Source: B4-G1 sp964393895
Lineage (GTDB): Bacteria; Chloroflexota; Anaerolineae; B4-G1
Direction of reading: 5' to 3'
Length of the DNA: 42,777 nucleotides
Assembly (NCBI GenBank): GCA_964393895.1
Contig: CAYMWP010000022.1
Span: 1-42,777, forward strand
The notes below the pieces were generated by a model. That model was not told the origin of the DNA, ran no database searches, and worked only from the letters and a program-made list of their open reading frames with translations. The first letter of the stretch is position 1; each line of letters opens with the position of its first letter. Positions 40,752 to 42,777 of the stretch are shown piece after piece. Position numbers and translations under genes: made by a program.

Positions 40752-41714
40752 ATGTTCAAAACCCGCATTACCGAATTGCTCGGCGTCGCCCACCCCATAG
40801 TGGGAGGCTGCATGATGCACATCTCTGGGCCAGAGTTCGTCGCTGCCATCTCCAACGCAGGGGCGCTGGGCATGATGGCCTCGGCCATGTTCGATACCCA
40901 GGAGAAATTCCGTCAGGCCGTTCGCCGGACGAGGGAATTAACCGACCGGCCCTTTGGCGTTAACCTGAGCCTCTTCCCGGCGCTGCGGCCCATTGACAAC
41001 GACCTCTACGTCGAGGTCGTTTTGGAGGAGGGCGTGCCCGTCGTCGAGACTAGCGGTCATCGCCCGCCGGAGGAGTTGCTGGCGCGGTTGAAGGCGGGCG
41101 GTGTGAAAACGATGCACAAGTGCGTCAGTGCGCGACACGCCCTCAGCGCGCAAAAGGCCGGTGTGGACGCGGTCACTGTCTTTGGCAGCGAGGGGGGCGG
41201 CCACATCGGCGAGCTGGGGCTGACGACGATGGTGCTCGTCCCTCGCGTTGCCGATCTGTTAGATATATCGCTGTTGGCTGCGGGCGGTATCGCCGACGGG
41301 CGCGGCCTGCTGGCAGCGCTGGCGCTGGGAGCGGACGGCGTCACGATAGGCACGCGGCTGCTGGTGACGGAAGAGTGTCCTATCCACGAGAACCTCAAAC
41401 GGGCCTTGATCGGGGCCACAGAGATGGACACGCTGCCCGTACTTGGATCGCTGCACAACACGCTTCGCGCCTGGAAGAACCCGGCCGCTCTCAAGGTGGC
41501 CGAGTTGGAGGCGCAGCAGGCCGACATGTGGGAGATTCTGCCCATCGTGGCCGGCGACGCGACCAGGCGTATGTACGAGGGAGGAGACGTGGAAGCGGGC
41601 GTCATCGCCTGTAGCCAATCCATCGGTGTCGTGCGCCAGGTTGAGCCGGTGGCGCACGTCATCGCCGCCATGGTGCGGGAGGCGGCAGTGATACGGGAGC
41701 GATTGGCGGAATAA
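40752..41714 (+). CDS. Nitronate monooxygenase/FabK-like FMN enzyme
   Basis: 320 residues forming an FMN TIM barrel. RITELLGVAHPIVGGCM opens the domain as in the NMO/2-nitropropane dioxygenase family, AAISNAGALGMMA follows, GSEGGGHIGE (145-154) contains the likely active-site His H151, and AAGGIADGRGLLAALALGAD then TIGTRLL is the FMN-phosphate site. Members oxidise nitronates or reduce enoyl-ACP (FabK); no fatty-acid genes are nearby, so the FabK role is less likely. It has its own promoter and is divergent from the lrp-pot block. The reaction here is uncertain; some family members act on unknown flavin substrates. Confidence 0.85.
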   Translation: MFKTRITELLGVAHPIVGGCMMHISGPEFVAAISNAGALGMMASAMFDTQEKFRQAVRRTRELTDRPFGVNLSLFPALRPIDNDLYVEVVLEEGVPVVETSGHRPPEELLARLKAGGVKTMHKCVSARHALSAQKAGVDAVTVFGSEGGGHIGELGLTTMVLVPRVADLLDISLLAAGGIADGRGLLAALALGADGVTIGTRLLVTEECPIHENLKRALIGATEMDTLPVLGSLHNTLRAWKNPAALKVAELEAQQADMWEILPIVAGDATRRMYEGGDVEAGVIACSQSIGVVRQVEPVAHVIAAMVREAAVIRERLAE

Positions 41715-41735
41715 CAATAGCTGGAGGATGAATCA

Positions 41736-42722
41736 ATGGGCAGAATAGAAAACTTTGGCGAGACCAGGAACGTAGAGATCACCATACTGGTTGACAACCG
41801 GGCCGACTTGATGCTAGAGTCGACCGACACCGTGAAACGGTACACCGACGAGCCGCTGCTGGCCGAGCACGGCTTTGCGGCCCTGGTTGACCTGCGAGAG
41901 GCTGGAGTGAGAATCCTGTGGGACGCCGGCGTCACCACGATCGCGCTGCCGGAAAACGCCAAACGTGTGGGGATTGACCTGGCGACGGTGGACGAGATCG
42001 CGCTCAGCCACGGCCACGGCGATCATTATGCTGCGATGACCGACGTGGTCAGAGAGATTGCCGGGCGTCCCGGCCCCCGGGAGTGGAACGAGGACGTCAC
42101 TCCCGAGGAGATACAGAGTTGGCTAGCGGGTCACAAGGCGCCCTTGATCGCCCACCCGGCCGCTTTTCGGGAACGCTGGGGAATTGACGAGGAGGAAGGC
42201 AAAAAGTACGGGCCGGGCATTGTGCCGCGCAGCGAATGGGAAGCGGCCGGAGCAGACATCATCCTCTCTGAAGGGCCATATCAACTGGGGCCAGGCTGTT
42301 GGGTGACGGGAGCCGTCCCGCGCCGGAGCTTTGAGCATGCGGGTACTCATCCCTCCCGTGCCTACCGGGAGGGTGACGAGTTTCTCCGCGACCTGATGGA
42401 CGACGACCAATCCATCGTCATCAATGTCGAGAACAAGGGGCTGGTCGTTCTCTCCGGCTGCGCCCACTCTGGCATCGTGAACACCGTCAATTACGCCATA
42501 GAGATCAGCGGCGTGGATCAGGTGTGGGCCATCCTGGGCGGGTTCCACCTCGCGCCCGCCGAGGACGACGAGATCCAACGCACGGTTGACGCGATCAAGA
42601 AATTGAGACCGACGATGGTCGTTCCCTCCCATTGCACCGGGTTCAAGGCCATTAGCCAATTTGCCGTTCATATGCCGGACGAGTTCGTGCTGGGCGCCGT
42701 GGGTACAAAGTATTTGTTCTAG
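41736..42722 (+). CDS. Metallo-beta-lactamase-fold hydrolase of the dihydropteroate-synthase-like (COG1237) group
   Basis: 328 residues, 21 bases after the NMO-like gene with GGAGG upstream. The N-terminus VEITILVDNRADL is typical of this group. Metal ligands are H92, H94, D96 and H97 in SHGHGDHYAA, then GCAHSGIVN and PSHCTG near the end, with LGGFHLA between. The group includes the methanopterin-pathway enzyme that makes ribofuranosylaminobenzene phosphate in archaea and many bacterial proteins of unknown role. A pterin-related or ester-hydrolysing activity is possible. Co-transcription with a flavin enzyme and divergence from an Lrp-controlled block suggest linked regulation. The last 55 bases of the window (42723-42777) hold no gene. 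Confidence 0.85.
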   Translation: MGRIENFGETRNVEITILVDNRADLMLESTDTVKRYTDEPLLAEHGFAALVDLREAGVRILWDAGVTTIALPENAKRVGIDLATVDEIALSHGHGDHYAAMTDVVREIAGRPGPREWNEDVTPEEIQSWLAGHKAPLIAHPAAFRERWGIDEEEGKKYGPGIVPRSEWEAAGADIILSEGPYQLGPGCWVTGAVPRRSFEHAGTHPSRAYREGDEFLRDLMDDDQSIVINVENKGLVVLSGCAHSGIVNTVNYAIEISGVDQVWAILGGFHLAPAEDDEIQRTVDAIKKLRPTMVVPSHCTGFKAISQFAVHMPDEFVLGAVGTKYLF

Positions 42723-42777
42723 TGACTCACCATTCGCGTAATCGGCTGGTCAAAAGCTGAATTTCCTGGTAAGCTCT

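Noticed and set aside
40752..41714. fabK assignment
   Set aside because: Family motifs fit both NMO and FabK, but there is no fatty-acid synthesis context.

Overview
The window looks like a piece of a GC-rich bacterial chromosome, most likely from the Chloroflexota (Anaerolineae or a related class). This is an inference from gene style, not from a marker gene. The cues are secreted proteins built from GEVED, SdrD-B-like, DUF11 and gingipain-like (C25) domains, proteins ending in [FY]LPLV[ML]RN, a very large cyclase-ATPase-TPR protein, and many small palindromic and heptamer repeats between genes. I see no rRNA, tRNA, CRISPR array, transposase or phage gene.

Region 1 (1-8295, plus strand) holds the 3' part of a giant repetitive surface protein, a C25-type cysteine protease, a small membrane-anchored DUF11 protein, and a decayed response-regulator fragment followed by a strong hairpin. 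Region 2 (8296-16762, minus strand) has a second, larger secreted C25-like protease and a 1403-residue protein with the layout of mammalian soluble adenylyl cyclase: two cyclase domains, a P-loop ATPase and TPRs. Region 3 (17045-18534, plus strand) is a two-gene unit, a ThiF/MoeB-like adenylyltransferase and a metallo-beta-lactamase-fold hydrolase, behind a recognisable promoter.

Region 4 (18667-40376, all minus strand) is a long catabolic block. From its 5' end it runs: Lrp/AsnC regulator, PotABCD-type polyamine transporter, a membrane acyltransferase-like protein, aldehyde dehydrogenase, FixC and FixX, a C45-family hydrolase/acyltransferase, a saccharopine-dehydrogenase-like enzyme, a pseudogene, a class III aminotransferase, a second gene remnant, an ornithine-cyclodeaminase-like enzyme, methylmalonate/malonate-semialdehyde dehydrogenase, a ferritin-like protein, a GSA-aminomutase-like class III aminotransferase, tungsten aldehyde:ferredoxin oxidoreductase, a second saccharopine-dehydrogenase-like enzyme and an M42 aminopeptidase. 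The most economical reading is uptake and breakdown of polyamines or related diamines. Aminated aldehydes would be oxidised to beta-alanine or GABA, transaminated to semialdehydes and oxidised to acyl-CoA or acids, with electrons leaving through ferredoxin/ETF-type carriers. No amine oxidase is present; the saccharopine-dehydrogenase-like enzymes could fill that step.

Region 5 (40449-42777) is a divergent control region with good promoters on both strands. The lrp promoter is overlaid by a 10+10 bp palindrome. A nitronate-monooxygenase-like gene and a second metallo-beta-lactamase-fold gene follow on the plus strand.

Between and sometimes inside the genes lie three families of small repeats: degenerate 7-8 bp tandem arrays that overlap gene ends, AGAAACC-N-GGTTTCT palindromes (one read in frame within the C25 protease), and GC-rich hairpins mostly beginning TAGG.
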